This document shows, one piece after another, positions 63,569 to 64,000 of a stretch of DNA of 64,000 bases; within the stretch, counting starts at the first letter, position 1, and the number at the start of each line of letters is the position of its first letter. A program made the position numbers and the translations under genes. The notes under the pieces are model-generated. The model did no database searches and had not been told where the DNA came from. It was given only the letters and a program-made list of their open reading frames with translations. This DNA comes from Actinostola sp. cb2023 (lineage: Eukaryota > Cnidaria > Anthozoa > Actiniaria > Actinostolidae): the NCBI GenBank assembly GCA_033675265.1, contig JAUJYZ010001094.1, forward strand, positions 124,001 through 188,000, in the 5' to 3' direction.

Positions 63569-64000
63569 TGAAACAAGTGAATTTTCCGATTCTGAATCTG
63601 AATTTTATAATCGGTAACGCTACAGATATGACGAAAAAAGAAGAAGAAATACTGTACAAAGATTCGACGCTGGCTTGAAGGGTCGTTGATGACTCATTGG
63701 AATTGATAGCTATCAAGTCCACCGTAGAACATGGATGAAAACTGACTACCGACACGATACCGGAACTGACAGCCATGCAGACGAGCACAGAATACAATCG
63801 TGCGTTTAAGTTTGGTTCTCGGTGTATCTCAACTTTCTTTCTGATTCGATGGAGGTTTCCATGGCAACACATGCGTGAAATGACTCAGTACAGTTATTAC
63901 CGGATCCACATTTGTAGAATTCTCCGATCCTAAAGTTCCTCAGTGCGACGGCAAAATTCCTTCAAATTACTAGCGTTAGGAACTTCAGCCCGCGATTATT

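Noticed and set aside
63351..63872. 173-codon minus-strand open frame with two hydrophobic stretches
   Set aside because: Its second half lies in an inverted repeat, no domain or splice support is seen, and a frame of this length is expected about once by chance in a window this size. An exon of a gene extending beyond the window cannot be excluded.

Overview
The window is animal nuclear DNA: spliced genes, large introns, GT-AG junctions and about a third mobile or satellite DNA. The class A receptor, the DIRS-like retroelement and the Polinton resemble those I know from cnidarians, so I infer a cnidarian, probably an anthozoan (coral or sea anemone). That inference is moderate and was made without database searches.

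Layout. (1) About 309-10201 is most of a Polinton/Maverick (adintovirus-like) element. It carries family-B DNA polymerase, retroviral-type integrase, double-jelly-roll major capsid protein, packaging ATPase, a VLTF3-like factor, small membrane proteins, a 52-residue zinc ribbon and a possible sliding-clamp-like protein. Several genes are broken by single-base frameshifts. The left end, and any protease or minor capsid gene, lie outside the window or are missing. (2) 11718-22458 (minus) is a five-exon gene for a 533-residue protein with eight C2H2 zinc fingers. Its 6.2-kb first intron holds a DIRS-order retroelement (16960-20620), and other introns hold MITEs and satellites. (3) 23356-34393 (plus) is a 12-exon mitochondrial aspartate aminotransferase gene (GOT2), head-to-head with the zinc-finger gene. 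Its last exon carries a one-base frameshift. Its tenth intron holds a G-rich minisatellite split by a truncated LINE. (4) 34932-37285 is a 2.35-kb transposon with long terminal inverted repeats and a 7-bp target duplication, nested in a 70-bp tandem repeat. (5) 38-41 kb is MITE-rich. (6) 42293-43177 (minus) is an intronless TEA-domain gene with no visible YAP/Vestigial-binding domain. (7) 43.2-48.2 kb is non-coding with CRE-bearing tandem repeats and long hairpins. (8) 48233-51087 (minus) is mitochondrial RBFA, incomplete at the 3' end, head-to-head with (9) 51313-55862 (plus), a complete five-exon UPF0489 (C5orf22-like) gene. A short transposon fills most of the gap between them. (10) 58206-59258 (minus) is a single-exon rhodopsin-class GPCR. 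(11) 59.5-64 kb holds a minisatellite and hairpins and no gene I can support.

A recurring theme is one family of elements with ends CACAGGNARCCCAA / TTGGGYTNCCTGTG. It occurs as short MITEs, as the 2.35-kb element, and as arrays in which a fixed 20-base core (TGGGCTTCCTGTGGTAGAGC) alternates with a spacer that is uniform within an array but differs between arrays. Other non-autonomous families are a TA-flanked family with four copies and single piggyBac-like and PIF/Harbinger-like elements. The host genes are ordinary housekeeping, regulatory or signalling genes with no evident shared pathway, although GOT2 and RBFA are both mitochondrial.
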